From an uncultured Zoogloea sp. (GTDB lineage: Bacteria > Pseudomonadota > Gammaproteobacteria > Burkholderiales > Rhodocyclaceae): a DNA stretch of 12,081 nucleotides. Made by a program: the position numbers and the translations under genes. The notes under the pieces were generated by a model. The model saw nothing but the letters and a program-made list of their open reading frames with translations. It did not search any database and had not been told where the DNA came from. Shown here in pieces: positions 1-7,169 of the stretch (within the stretch, counting starts at the first letter, position 1; each line of letters begins with the position of its first letter). Where the stretch lies: the NCBI GenBank assembly GCA_937967645.1, contig CALBTT010000070.1:1-12081 (forward strand). The letters are read 5' to 3'.

Positions 1-51
1 CGGCGACCACCGAGATCTACACTCGTTCCCTACACGACGCTCTTCCGATCT
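1..51. other. Illumina P5/TruSeq adapter contamination at contig end
   Basis: These 51 bases match the Illumina universal (P5/TruSeq read 1) adapter from its CGGCGACCACCGAGATCTAC part to its terminal GCTCTTCCGATCT. There is one mismatch, G instead of T at position 25. The adapter ends exactly at the ligation junction (51/52), after which GC-rich genomic sequence begins. It is a library artefact, not biology. Read on the minus strand it appends a spurious tail, IGRASCRERV, and an in-frame stop to the HlyD gene, a tail found as a contaminant in protein databases. The adapter sequence is from memory, but the match is far too long to be chance. Confidence 0.98.
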
Positions 52-601
52 GTTCGGGGCCGTGGGGCGCCTGGGCGGCCAGCTGGGCGCGCGCCGTGTC
101 GACGGCGGCGCGGGCGGTCGCCTCGTTGCGCAGGGCATCGTCGACCTTGGACTGGGAATAGAAGCCCCGGGCGACCAGCTGGCGGGCCCGCTCGGCCTCG
201 GCGCGGGCCACCGAGAGGTTGGCCTCGGCCTGGGCCAGCTGCTGAGCGGCCACCGGCTGGCCGACCCGGTCGATCTGCACACGTCGCGCCTCGGCTTCGG
301 CCAGCGCCGCGACGGCCTGGCCGACCAGGGCCTCGGCGTCGTCGGCACGCAGGCGGGCCAGCACCTGGCCGGCCTTGACCGCATCGCCCTCGCGCACGCT
401 CACCTCGAGCACGGTGGCGGCGATCGGGCTACCGATGGAGATGCGCGCCGGGGTCGCGATACGGCCGGTCGCCACCACCGACTGGGTGAGGGGCGCCTTG
501 GCCACCGCCACCACGTCCACCAGGCGGCCGCGCGGCCACAGCACCACGGCGGCCAGCGCGCCGGCCGCGGCCAGCGCCACGATCAGGCTGCGGCGCTTCA
601 T
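52..601 (-). CDS. HlyD/MacA-type efflux periplasmic adaptor subunit, 3'-truncated at contig end
   Basis: This is the N-terminal 183 residues of a periplasmic adaptor (membrane fusion protein) that would link an inner-membrane efflux pump (RND or MacB-like ABC) to an outer-membrane channel. Residues 1-22 are a positively charged start plus a hydrophobic membrane anchor (MKRRSLIVALAAAGALAAVV). Residues about 40-90 form a biotinyl-lipoyl-like half-domain, with ATGRIATPARISIGSPIAA and the typical VREGDAVKAGQVLARL turn. Residues about 90-178 are an Ala/Glu/Arg-rich alpha-helical hairpin with the QLVARGFYSQSKVDDA turn. The family is usually about 330-400 residues, so roughly half is missing: the contig stops and adapter sequence follows. 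The ATG overlaps the stop of the upstream thioredoxin-fold gene (ATGA), so the two are translationally coupled. The pump partner would lie beyond the contig end, and I cannot name the substrate. Confidence 0.9.
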
Positions 602-1092
602 GCGGATTCCGCCAGCAGCTTTTCGATATCGGCGTGGAGCTTGGGGAAGTCCGGCGCACCCAGGAACTTCTGGACAATGCGGCCCTTGCGGTCGATCAGG
701 AAGGAGGTGGGTGTCAGGCGCACCTCCTCGAACCCGCGGGCGGCATCGCCGGTGGTGTCGAGGCCCACGGTGAAGGGCAGGCCGTTCTTGCTGGCGTAGT
801 TGCGCACATAATCGGCCGGGTCGTAGTTCATGGCGATCGCCACGGTCTCGAAGCCCTGGCCGGAGAAGCGCTTGTAGGTGTCCGCCAGGGCCGGCATCTC
901 GGCCACGCAGGTGGTGCAGGTGGTCGCCCAGAAATTGACCAGCACCACCTTGCCGCGCAGGGCCGACAGGCGGGCGGTCTGGCCGTCCAGGGTGGTGTAG
1001 GCCACATCCGGGGCCGCAGACTTGCTGCAAGCGTTAAGGACTGCAAGGAGGAAGACAGCGGCCAGGAGACGCGTGATAGCCTTGGAGAACAT
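598..1092 (-). CDS. TlpA-like thioredoxin-fold lipoprotein
   Basis: This predicted 164-residue periplasmic thiol-disulfide protein is anchored as a lipoprotein. Residues 1-22 carry a lipoprotein signal with lipobox L-N-A-C, so C22 is the lipidated cysteine. The thioredoxin fold follows: GKVVLVNFWATTC leads into the redox pair C59-T-T-C62, then AEMPAL, and the cis-proline loop LTPTSFLID near the C terminus. The family usually has Trp before the first catalytic Cys (WATWC); here it is Thr (WATTC), which may alter redox behaviour. The family reduces periplasmic disulfides, for example in cytochrome c maturation, but no cytochrome genes are in view. The ATG at 1092 is the only in-frame start near the signal peptide. 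Its upstream sequence has no good Shine-Dalgarno. The stop overlaps the start of the HlyD gene (ATGA). The divergent DUF4197 gene starts only 27 bp away. Confidence 0.9.
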   Translation of the reverse strand: MFSKAITRLLAAVFLLAVLNACSKSAAPDVAYTTLDGQTARLSALRGKVVLVNFWATTCTTCVAEMPALADTYKRFSGQGFETVAIAMNYDPADYVRNYASKNGLPFTVGLDTTGDAARGFEEVRLTPTSFLIDRKGRIVQKFLGAPDFPKLHADIEKLLAESA

Positions 1093-1119
1093 TCTTGTTT
1101 GACCGGAAAGGGGTTTGCC

Positions 1120-1803
1120 GTGCGTGGAATTCTGCGAGCTTTGTTGCTGCTTGTCATCTGCAGTCATGCCTGGGCCCTCGGCCTGGCCGATCTCACCGAC
1201 AAGGATGCCTCTGGCGGCCTGCGTGAAGCACTGGCCCAGGGCGCCGAGCGGGCCGTTGGACAATTGGGCGGCGACGGAGGTTTCCTCAACAACCCGAAGG
1301 TGAAGATCGGCTTGCCCGACAGCCTGGCACCGCTGGAAGGCGCGCTGCGCACGATGGGGCGCGGCAAGGACCTGGACGCCCTGATCGCCACCATGAACAA
1401 GGCCGCCGAGCAGGCCGTGCCCAAGGCCAAGCCGCTGCTGGTCGATGCGGTCAAGAAGATGAGCGTCGATGACGCCAAGAAGATCCTCACCGGCGGCGAC
1501 GACTCGGCCACCCAGTACTTCAAGGAGAAGACCGCCGCCCAGCTGGCCGAATCCTTCCTGCCGACCGTCAAGGAAGCCACCGACAAGCTCGCCCTGTCGG
1601 CCCAATACAACAAGCTGGCCAGCAAGGCCGGCCAGTTCGGCCTGGCCAAGGGCGACGACCTGAAGATCGAGAACTACGTGACCCGCAAGGCCCTCGACGG
1701 CCTCTACCTGATGATCGCCGAGGAAGAGAAGGCCATCCGCAAGGACCCGGTCGGCGCCGCCGGCGGGCTGGCCAAGAAGGTCTTCGGAGCCCTCGGCCAG
1801 TAA
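1120..1803 (+). CDS. DUF4197 family exported protein
   Basis: This 227-residue protein has a short signal peptide (VRGILRALLLLVICSHAWA, probable cleavage after residue 19, SHAWA|LGLADL). The mature part matches what I remember of DUF4197: SGGLREALAQGAERAVGQLG near the start, then the FLNNPKVKIGLPDSLAPLEGALRTMG segment, the helical LIATMNKAAEQAVPKAKP stretch and ILTGGDDSATQYFKEKT, ending with an Ala/Gly-rich tail. Length is typical. The function of the family is unknown; a periplasmic location is inferred from the signal. The GTG start at 1120 puts the signal peptide at the N terminus and has a GGAAAGG-like ribosome binding site about 8 nt upstream. It is first in a possible operon with pxpBCA: pxpB begins 27 bp downstream in the same frame. 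Confidence 0.88.
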   Translation: MRGILRALLLLVICSHAWALGLADLTDKDASGGLREALAQGAERAVGQLGGDGGFLNNPKVKIGLPDSLAPLEGALRTMGRGKDLDALIATMNKAAEQAVPKAKPLLVDAVKKMSVDDAKKILTGGDDSATQYFKEKTAAQLAESFLPTVKEATDKLALSAQYNKLASKAGQFGLAKGDDLKIENYVTRKALDGLYLMIAEEEKAIRKDPVGAAGGLAKKVFGALGQ

Positions 1804-1830
1804 GCCCTCCGGGACGTCCGCGCGCCGCCC

Positions 1831-2529
1831 GTGACCGGCCATCCCCGTCTGCTGCCGCTGGGCGACTGCGCCTTCACGGTGGAGCTCGGCCAGATCATCG
1901 AACCGGCCACCCAGGCGCGGGTGTTCGGCCTGGTGGAGGCCCTGCAAGACGCCAAGGCCGCGGGCAGGCTGCCGGGCGTGATCGAATGGGTACCCACCTT
2001 CTGCGGGGTCACCGTGCATGTCGACCCGGACCTGGCCGACCCGGAAGCCCTCGCCGCCAGCCTGCTGGCACTCGCCCGGGAAGCCCGGGCGCAACCCGGC
2101 GCGGGCCGCCTGTGGACCGTGCCGGTGTGCTTCGACCCGGACATGGGCCCCGACCTCGATGCAGTGGCGGCCGCCCGCGGCCTGGACCGGCACAGCTTGA
2201 TCGAACGCTTCGTGGCCCGCGAATTCACCGTCTGCATGCTCGGCTTCCTGCCCGGTTTTCCGTACCTGAGCGGCCTCCCCGCCGAGCTCGAGATGCCCCG
2301 TCTGGCCACCCCGCGCAGCCGCGTTCCGGCCGGCTCGGTGGCCGTCGCCGGGCGCATGGCGGCGATCTACCCCTGGGACAGCCCCGGCGGCTGGCGCCTG
2401 CTCGGCCGTACCCCGCTGCGCCTGTTCGACGCCCGCCGGGCCGACCGCCCTGCCCTGCTGGCCCCCGGCGACCGGATCCGCTGGCAGGTGGTGGGGCCGG
2501 AGGCGCTGAGCGCCCAGGCAGTCCGATGA
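1831..2529 (+). CDS. pxpB: 5-oxoprolinase subunit PxpB (KipI / allophanate hydrolase subunit 1 family)
   Basis: This 232-residue protein is one of three subunits (PxpA, B, C) of the bacterial ATP-dependent 5-oxoprolinase, which opens 5-oxo-L-proline (pyroglutamate) to L-glutamate in the cytoplasm. Family motifs are visible in order: an N-terminal LLPLGDCAFTVELG, then FTVCMLGFLPGFPYLSGLP (about 132-150), TPRSRVPAGSVAVAG (about 160-174) and IYPWDSPGGWRLLGRTP (about 179-195). Length is normal. The GTG at 1831 is the first possible start after an in-frame TAA at 1801-1803 that is also the stop of the DUF4197 gene. No clear Shine-Dalgarno precedes it, which suggests coupling to upstream translation. 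The stop overlaps the pxpC start (ATGA, 2526-2529). The order pxpB-pxpC-pxpA directly supports the assignment over a urea-carboxylation role. Confidence 0.95.
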   Translation: MTGHPRLLPLGDCAFTVELGQIIEPATQARVFGLVEALQDAKAAGRLPGVIEWVPTFCGVTVHVDPDLADPEALAASLLALAREARAQPGAGRLWTVPVCFDPDMGPDLDAVAAARGLDRHSLIERFVAREFTVCMLGFLPGFPYLSGLPAELEMPRLATPRSRVPAGSVAVAGRMAAIYPWDSPGGWRLLGRTPLRLFDARRADRPALLAPGDRIRWQVVGPEALSAQAVR

Positions 2530-3560
2530 CCGCCGGGCTGGAGATCGTCGCACCCGGCCTCGGGGTCAGCGTGCAGGATGCCGGACGCCACGGCCACCGG
2601 GCCATCGGCGTGCCCGTCTCCGGAGCACTGGACCCCACCGGTCTGGCTGCCGCCAACCTGCTGGCCGGCAACGACGCGGGCGCGGCGGGGCTGGAGGTGC
2701 TGCTGGCCGGCCCCGTGCTGCGCGCCGTCGATGGCCCGCTGCGCATCGCCCTGGGCGGCCCCCTGCTGGCCCGCCTGATCCCCCGGGACGGCCCGCCCCG
2801 CAGGCTTGCCCCATGGTCGGACCTCACCCCGCAGGCCGGCGACACCCTGCAGCTGGGCAGCCCCCGCGGCGTCGGCTATCTGGCGGTGGCCGGCGGTCTG
2901 CAGGTGCCGGCGGCGCTGGGCAGCCGCGCCAGCTATCCACGGGCCGGGCTGGGCCCTCCGCCCCTGCAGGCCGGCCAGCGCCTGCCCTGCCTTCCCGCGC
3001 AGGATGGCGGGCAGCCCGATGTGCAGGCCGATCCCTTGATTCACCCCGACGGGCCGATCCGTGTGATCCCCGGCCCCCAGGTCGGGCACTTCACGCCCGC
3101 GGCCCTCGCCACCTTCCTGTCCGAGCCCTACCGGATCGGCCAGCAGCGCGACCGCATGGGCATCCGTCTCGATGGCCCGCGCCTGGCGCACAGCGCGCTC
3201 GGCGCCGACATCGTCTCCGACGGGGTGACCCCTGGCGCCATCCAGGTGCCCGCCGACGGCCACCCCATCCTGCTGCTGGCCGATTGCCAGACGGTGGGCG
3301 GCTACCCCAAGATCGCCACCGTGATCCGCGCCGACCTGCCACGCCTCGCCCACCTGCAGCCCGGCGACAGCCTGCGCTTCGCCACCGTGGATGCCTGCCA
3401 GGCCGCCGCCGCACGGGCCGATCTGGCCCGGCGGCTGCGGGCCTGGCAGGCATCGATCCGGCCGCGCGGCGGCCTCACCGACAGTGCCGCCCTGCTTGCC
3501 GCCAACCTGGCCGGCTGCGCCGTGCGCGGTGACGAAGACCCCTTGCCGAGTCCATCATGA
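2526..3560 (+). CDS. pxpC: 5-oxoprolinase subunit PxpC (biotin-dependent carboxyltransferase / KipA family)
   Basis: This 344-residue protein is homologous to the allophanate hydrolase subunit 2 / KipA family and is the PxpC partner of PxpB. Motifs seen: LEIVAPGLGVSVQDAGRHG at the N terminus, followed by GVPVSGALDPTGLAAANLL and GNDAGAAGLEVLLAGP; then RVIPGPQVGHF in the middle, RMGIRLDGP, and DGHPILLLADCQTVGGYPKI, which leads into the C-terminal domain. The length fits standalone PxpC/KipA proteins, and there is no fusion to PxpB. ATGA overlaps at both ends (with pxpB at 2526-2529 and pxpA at 3557-3560) imply coupled, near-stoichiometric synthesis of the three subunits. PxpB and PxpC are thought to form the complex that activates 5-oxoproline with ATP, with PxpA completing ring opening; that division of labour is from the literature and not visible here. 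Confidence 0.95.
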   Translation: MTAGLEIVAPGLGVSVQDAGRHGHRAIGVPVSGALDPTGLAAANLLAGNDAGAAGLEVLLAGPVLRAVDGPLRIALGGPLLARLIPRDGPPRRLAPWSDLTPQAGDTLQLGSPRGVGYLAVAGGLQVPAALGSRASYPRAGLGPPPLQAGQRLPCLPAQDGGQPDVQADPLIHPDGPIRVIPGPQVGHFTPAALATFLSEPYRIGQQRDRMGIRLDGPRLAHSALGADIVSDGVTPGAIQVPADGHPILLLADCQTVGGYPKIATVIRADLPRLAHLQPGDSLRFATVDACQAAAARADLARRLRAWQASIRPRGGLTDSAALLAANLAGCAVRGDEDPLPSPS

Positions 3561-4324
3561 AACCTGTCATCAACCTCAACGCCGACCTCGGTGAGAGCTT
3601 CGGCGCCTGGGAGATGGGTAACGACGCCGCCCTGCTCGCCCTCATCGACAGCGCCAACCTGGCCTGCGGCTTCCATGCCGGCGATCCGCTGGTGATGCGG
3701 CGCACCCTGCGCCTGGCCCGCGAGGCCGGGGTCGGCATCGGTGCCCACCCGGCCTTCCCGGACCTGCAGGGCTTCGGCCGCCGGCCCATGAGCCTGCCCG
3801 CCGACGAGCTGGAGGCCATCCTGCTGTACCAGATGGCCGCCCTGGCCGGCATGGCCCGCACGGAAGGCCTGGCCATGGGCCACGTCAAACCCCACGGCGC
3901 CCTCAGCAACATGGCCTGCAAGGACCCGGCCCTGGCCGCCACGGTGGTCCGTGCGATCCAGACCTTCGACCCCGGCCTGATCCTGCTCGCCCCGGCCTGC
4001 TCCGAGCTGGTCCGCGCCGGCCAGGCCGCCGGCCTGCGGGTGGTGCAGGAGATCTTCGCCGACCGGGCCTACCTGGACGACGGCAACCTGGTGCCGCGCA
4101 GCCGGCCCGACGCCATGATCCACGGTGCCGAGGCGGCCCTCGCCCATGTGACGGCGATGCTCGCCGAACAGGCCCTGATCTCGGTCAATGGCGTCCGCCT
4201 GCCCACCCCCATCGGCAGCATCTGCGTACATGGCGACAGCCCGGAAGCCGTCGCCACCGCCGCCCTGCTGCGCGACGGCCTGACCCGCCAGGGCTACCGG
4301 CTGGTCAGCCTGGACCGGCTGTGA
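3557..4324 (+). CDS. pxpA: 5-oxoprolinase subunit PxpA (LamB/YcsF family)
   Basis: This 255-residue LamB/YcsF-family protein is the third subunit of 5-oxoprolinase. Signature segments: INLNADLGESFGAWEMG at the N terminus (acidic Asp/Glu pair), then ANLACGFHAGDPLVMRRT, GIGAHPAFPDLQGFGRRPM, GHVKPHGALSNMA (about 108-120), and VVQEIFADRAYLDDGNLVPR near residues 160-185. The C-terminal PTPIGSICVHGDSPEA contains the conserved CVHGD. Length matches the family (about 245-255). The ATG overlaps the pxpC stop (ATGA). The gene ends 9 bp from the stop of the convergent minus-strand gene, leaving no room for a separate terminator. The 5-oxoproline it acts on arises spontaneously from glutamine and glutathione metabolism. 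Confidence 0.95.
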   Translation: MKPVINLNADLGESFGAWEMGNDAALLALIDSANLACGFHAGDPLVMRRTLRLAREAGVGIGAHPAFPDLQGFGRRPMSLPADELEAILLYQMAALAGMARTEGLAMGHVKPHGALSNMACKDPALAATVVRAIQTFDPGLILLAPACSELVRAGQAAGLRVVQEIFADRAYLDDGNLVPRSRPDAMIHGAEAALAHVTAMLAEQALISVNGVRLPTPIGSICVHGDSPEAVATAALLRDGLTRQGYRLVSLDRL

Positions 4325-4333
4325 GTCTCCCGC

Positions 4334-5089
4334 TCAGAAGCGCAGGCCCAGCGTCAGGCGGGTGGCGTGCTCCGCCGAGAAGTTCTGCCAGGGCTCGTAG
4401 GCCAGATGCGCGAACCAGTCCCGCCAGTCATACCCCAGGCTGAAGCCCCAGCCCTCGACCGGCCCGGTGTCGCCGATGCCGGTCTTGCGCAGCACATCGA
4501 CCGTGACGCGTTGGCCTTCCCCCACCGGCCAGCGGAGCACACCATGGACATGCTGCTGACGGGTACCCAGGCGGTCGTCCCGGACGACCATCAGGTAACC
4601 GGTGCGGCCGCTGTCGTCCCGGTAGCCTGCCGCCAGGGAGAGGGCATCGTTGGGGTCGAAATTGAGATTGAAATAGGGCCGCGTGTTGGTGCGTCCGATC
4701 CCCGCCTGGACGAACCAGGGCTCGCCCAGTTCGACGCTGAAGCTGCCCCCCCAGAAACCACCGGAAGCCCATTGCAACGAAGGCTGGAGTGCCAGTGTCG
4801 AACCCTCGAAAGGCTGCCAGCTGGTATCGACGCCGCCCCGGGCCTGATCCCCGAAGCTGCGGTCCCGGTAGGCGCCGATCCACGCGGAGGAGTCGCCCCG
4901 GCGGTAGCGCAGGTTGAGGTCCTGCCCGTTGGCATCGCCGCCATAGTGGTAGGTGCCGAGACTCAGCTTGAAGGGCCTGTCGGACGCCGCCGCCTGCACC
5001 GCGGCAGCGTCGCCCGGCAGGCGGGCTTCGTCACTGGCGAGCACGGGCCCAGCCAGAAAGAACAGTACGGAACAGATCGACAGACGCAT
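4334..5089 (-). CDS. Unrecognised exported protein, probable outer-membrane beta-barrel
   Basis: I do not recognise a named family for this 251-residue protein. A clear signal peptide covers residues 1-18 (MRLSICSVLFFLAGPVLA|SDE). After a short Ala-rich linker, the rest is a run of alternating polar/hydrophobic strands rich in Gly, Tyr, Trp and Arg (FKLSLGTYHYGG, DLNLRYRRGDSSAWIGAYRD, GWGFSLGYDWRDWFAHLAYE), and it ends in RLTLGLRF. A C-terminal Phe after alternating residues is the usual outer-membrane barrel assembly signal. Size suggests about 10-12 strands, an estimate only. I chose ATG 5089 over the adjacent GTG 5092 because GGAG lies 7 nt upstream of the ATG but only 4 nt from the GTG. 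It is divergent from the glutamate dehydrogenase gene and convergent with pxpA. Function is unknown. Confidence 0.85.
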   Translation of the reverse strand: MRLSICSVLFFLAGPVLASDEARLPGDAAAVQAAASDRPFKLSLGTYHYGGDANGQDLNLRYRRGDSSAWIGAYRDRSFGDQARGGVDTSWQPFEGSTLALQPSLQWASGGFWGGSFSVELGEPWFVQAGIGRTNTRPYFNLNFDPNDALSLAAGYRDDSGRTGYLMVVRDDRLGTRQQHVHGVLRWPVGEGQRVTVDVLRKTGIGDTGPVEGWGFSLGYDWRDWFAHLAYEPWQNFSAEHATRLTLGLRF

Positions 5090-5109
5090 CACGCCACTCC
5101 AGGAACGGA

Positions 5110-5161
5110 CCCGTCAGCATAACGGGCCTGGCTTGCATGAAAGCCGTCGCCCCACGGGGCG
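5110..5161. promoter_or_regulatory. Two inverted repeats in the OMP/gdhA divergent intergenic region
   Basis: The 98-bp divergent region holds two short inverted repeats. One is CCCGT-N7-ACGGG at 5110-5126. The other is CGCCCC-AC-GGGGCG at 5148-5161, followed by TTT. They could be protein-binding sites or hairpins in the leader of either transcript; the second sits 13 nt before the gdhA ribosome binding site. On the minus strand a weak -10-like TATGCT lies inside the first repeat, upstream of the OMP gene. GC-rich DNA makes short inverted repeats common, so a function is not established. Confidence 0.3.
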
Positions 5162-5187
5162 TTTGGTACCCACCAAGGAGGCACACC

Positions 5188-6464
<1,277 letters not shown>

Positions 6465-6474
<10 letters not shown>

Positions 6475-7082
6475 ACCGCGGGCAAGGGCCCGAGCAGGCG
6501 GCGCGCCATGTCCCAGGCGCGGGCCGCCGCGCCCTCCGCGTCACCACTGACCAACGCCACGCCGATCGCCCCGTCGAGCAGCAGGTTGAGCTCCGCCGCC
6601 CGCTGCGGAGCGGCCTCCGGGCCGACCAGGGGAACCAGCAAGCAAGCCAGGAAGGCCTCGACGGCCTGCTTGTGGTCCCGCGCGATCTGCGCCAGGCCGG
6701 CCTCCGCCCCGTGGAATTCGGCCGCCACGTTGAGGAACATGCAGCCGGCGAAATCCGCCTCGGCAAACCAGCAGGCGTGCCAGTCGAACACCGCCTGCAG
6801 ACGGGCCAGCGGCGTCTCTCCGGCGTCCACACAGGCCGCCAGGCTGACCAGGAAGCGGCGGTCGCGCTCCCGCAGCACTTCGGCGATCAACGCATTCTTC
6901 GACGGAAAATGGCTGTACAGCGTCTTCTTGGCCACCCCGGCGGCGGCCAGGATGGTATCGATGCCGACCCCGTGGTAGCCCCCGGCAGCAAACAGGCGCA
7001 GCGCCGTATCCACCAGATGGGCCCGGCGATCGACACGGACAGGCGCTTCAGGGGCGGACAGGGAGGCGGGTCGTCGAGGCAT
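6465..7082 (-). CDS. TetR/AcrR-family transcriptional repressor
   Basis: This 205-residue regulator is divergent from the HPP gene. Residues about 19-66 form the TetR DNA-binding domain: HLVDTALRLFAAGGYHGVGI, then the helix-turn-helix TILAAAGVAKKTLYSHFPSK with the usual TLYSHF recognition helix. The rest is an all-helical ligand and dimer domain containing DFAGCMFLNVAAEFHG. C114 in the GCMF motif sits where, as I recall, E. coli NemR has its redox- and electrophile-sensing C106; C104 and C84 are also present. Sensing by thiol chemistry is therefore possible but inferred, as this Gly-Cys is common in related TetR proteins. Start ATG at 7082 has AAGG 7 nt upstream. A perfect palindrome at 7133-7160 in the 87-bp divergent region is the likely operator, probably for both itself and the HPP gene. 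Confidence 0.92.
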
Positions 7083-7111
7083 GGACGCACCTTAACGCCT
7101 CCCGCCGAAGC

Positions 7112-7139
7112 TTGCAAAGCAGGGGGAAAACGCTAGAGT
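7112..7139 (+). promoter_or_regulatory. Possible promoter for the HPP gene
   Basis: TTGCAA (7112-7117, four of six matches to TTGACA) and TAGAGT (7134-7139, four of six to TATAAT) are separated by 16 bp. The -10 element would lie in the left arm of the palindrome, and transcription would start near its centre, the arrangement expected for TetR repression. The match is modest and is a prediction only. Confidence 0.4.
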
Positions 7140-7160
7140 AGACAGATCTGTCTACTCTAG
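7133..7160. promoter_or_regulatory. Perfect 28-bp palindrome, probable TetR operator
   Basis: Every base from 7133 to 7160 is part of an exact inverted repeat without a spacer. The core at 7139-7154 is TAGACAGATCTGTCTA, flanked by CTAGAG and CTCTAG. The half-site TAGAC-N6-GTCTA has the spacing I recall for the E. coli NemR box (TAGACC-N4-GGTCTA), differing at one base per half-site. It lies between the divergent tetR and HPP starts, and its right end runs into the AGGA ribosome binding site of the HPP gene (7159-7162). Binding here should block HPP transcription and probably tetR itself. Symmetry and position are seen; the protein-site pairing is inferred. Confidence 0.85.
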
Positions 7161-7169
7161 GAAATGTCC

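Noticed and set aside
598..2553. 651-codon open frame on the minus strand through DUF4197 and pxpB
   Set aside because: Only its last part (598-1092) has a recognisable protein. The upstream part is Gly/Ala/Arg-rich low-complexity translation antisense to well-conserved plus-strand genes, as expected from GC-rich codon use.
1831..4324. Urea carboxylase / allophanate hydrolase operon as an alternative to pxpBCA
   Set aside because: Subunits are separate, a LamB/YcsF gene is fused in by ATGA overlap, and no biotin carboxylase or amidase gene is present, which fits 5-oxoprolinase.
7164..7169. Upstream ATG (7164) as the HPP start
   Set aside because: The AGGA ribosome binding site is only 1 nt away; ATG 7170 has a 7-nt spacing. 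The choice changes the protein by only two residues.
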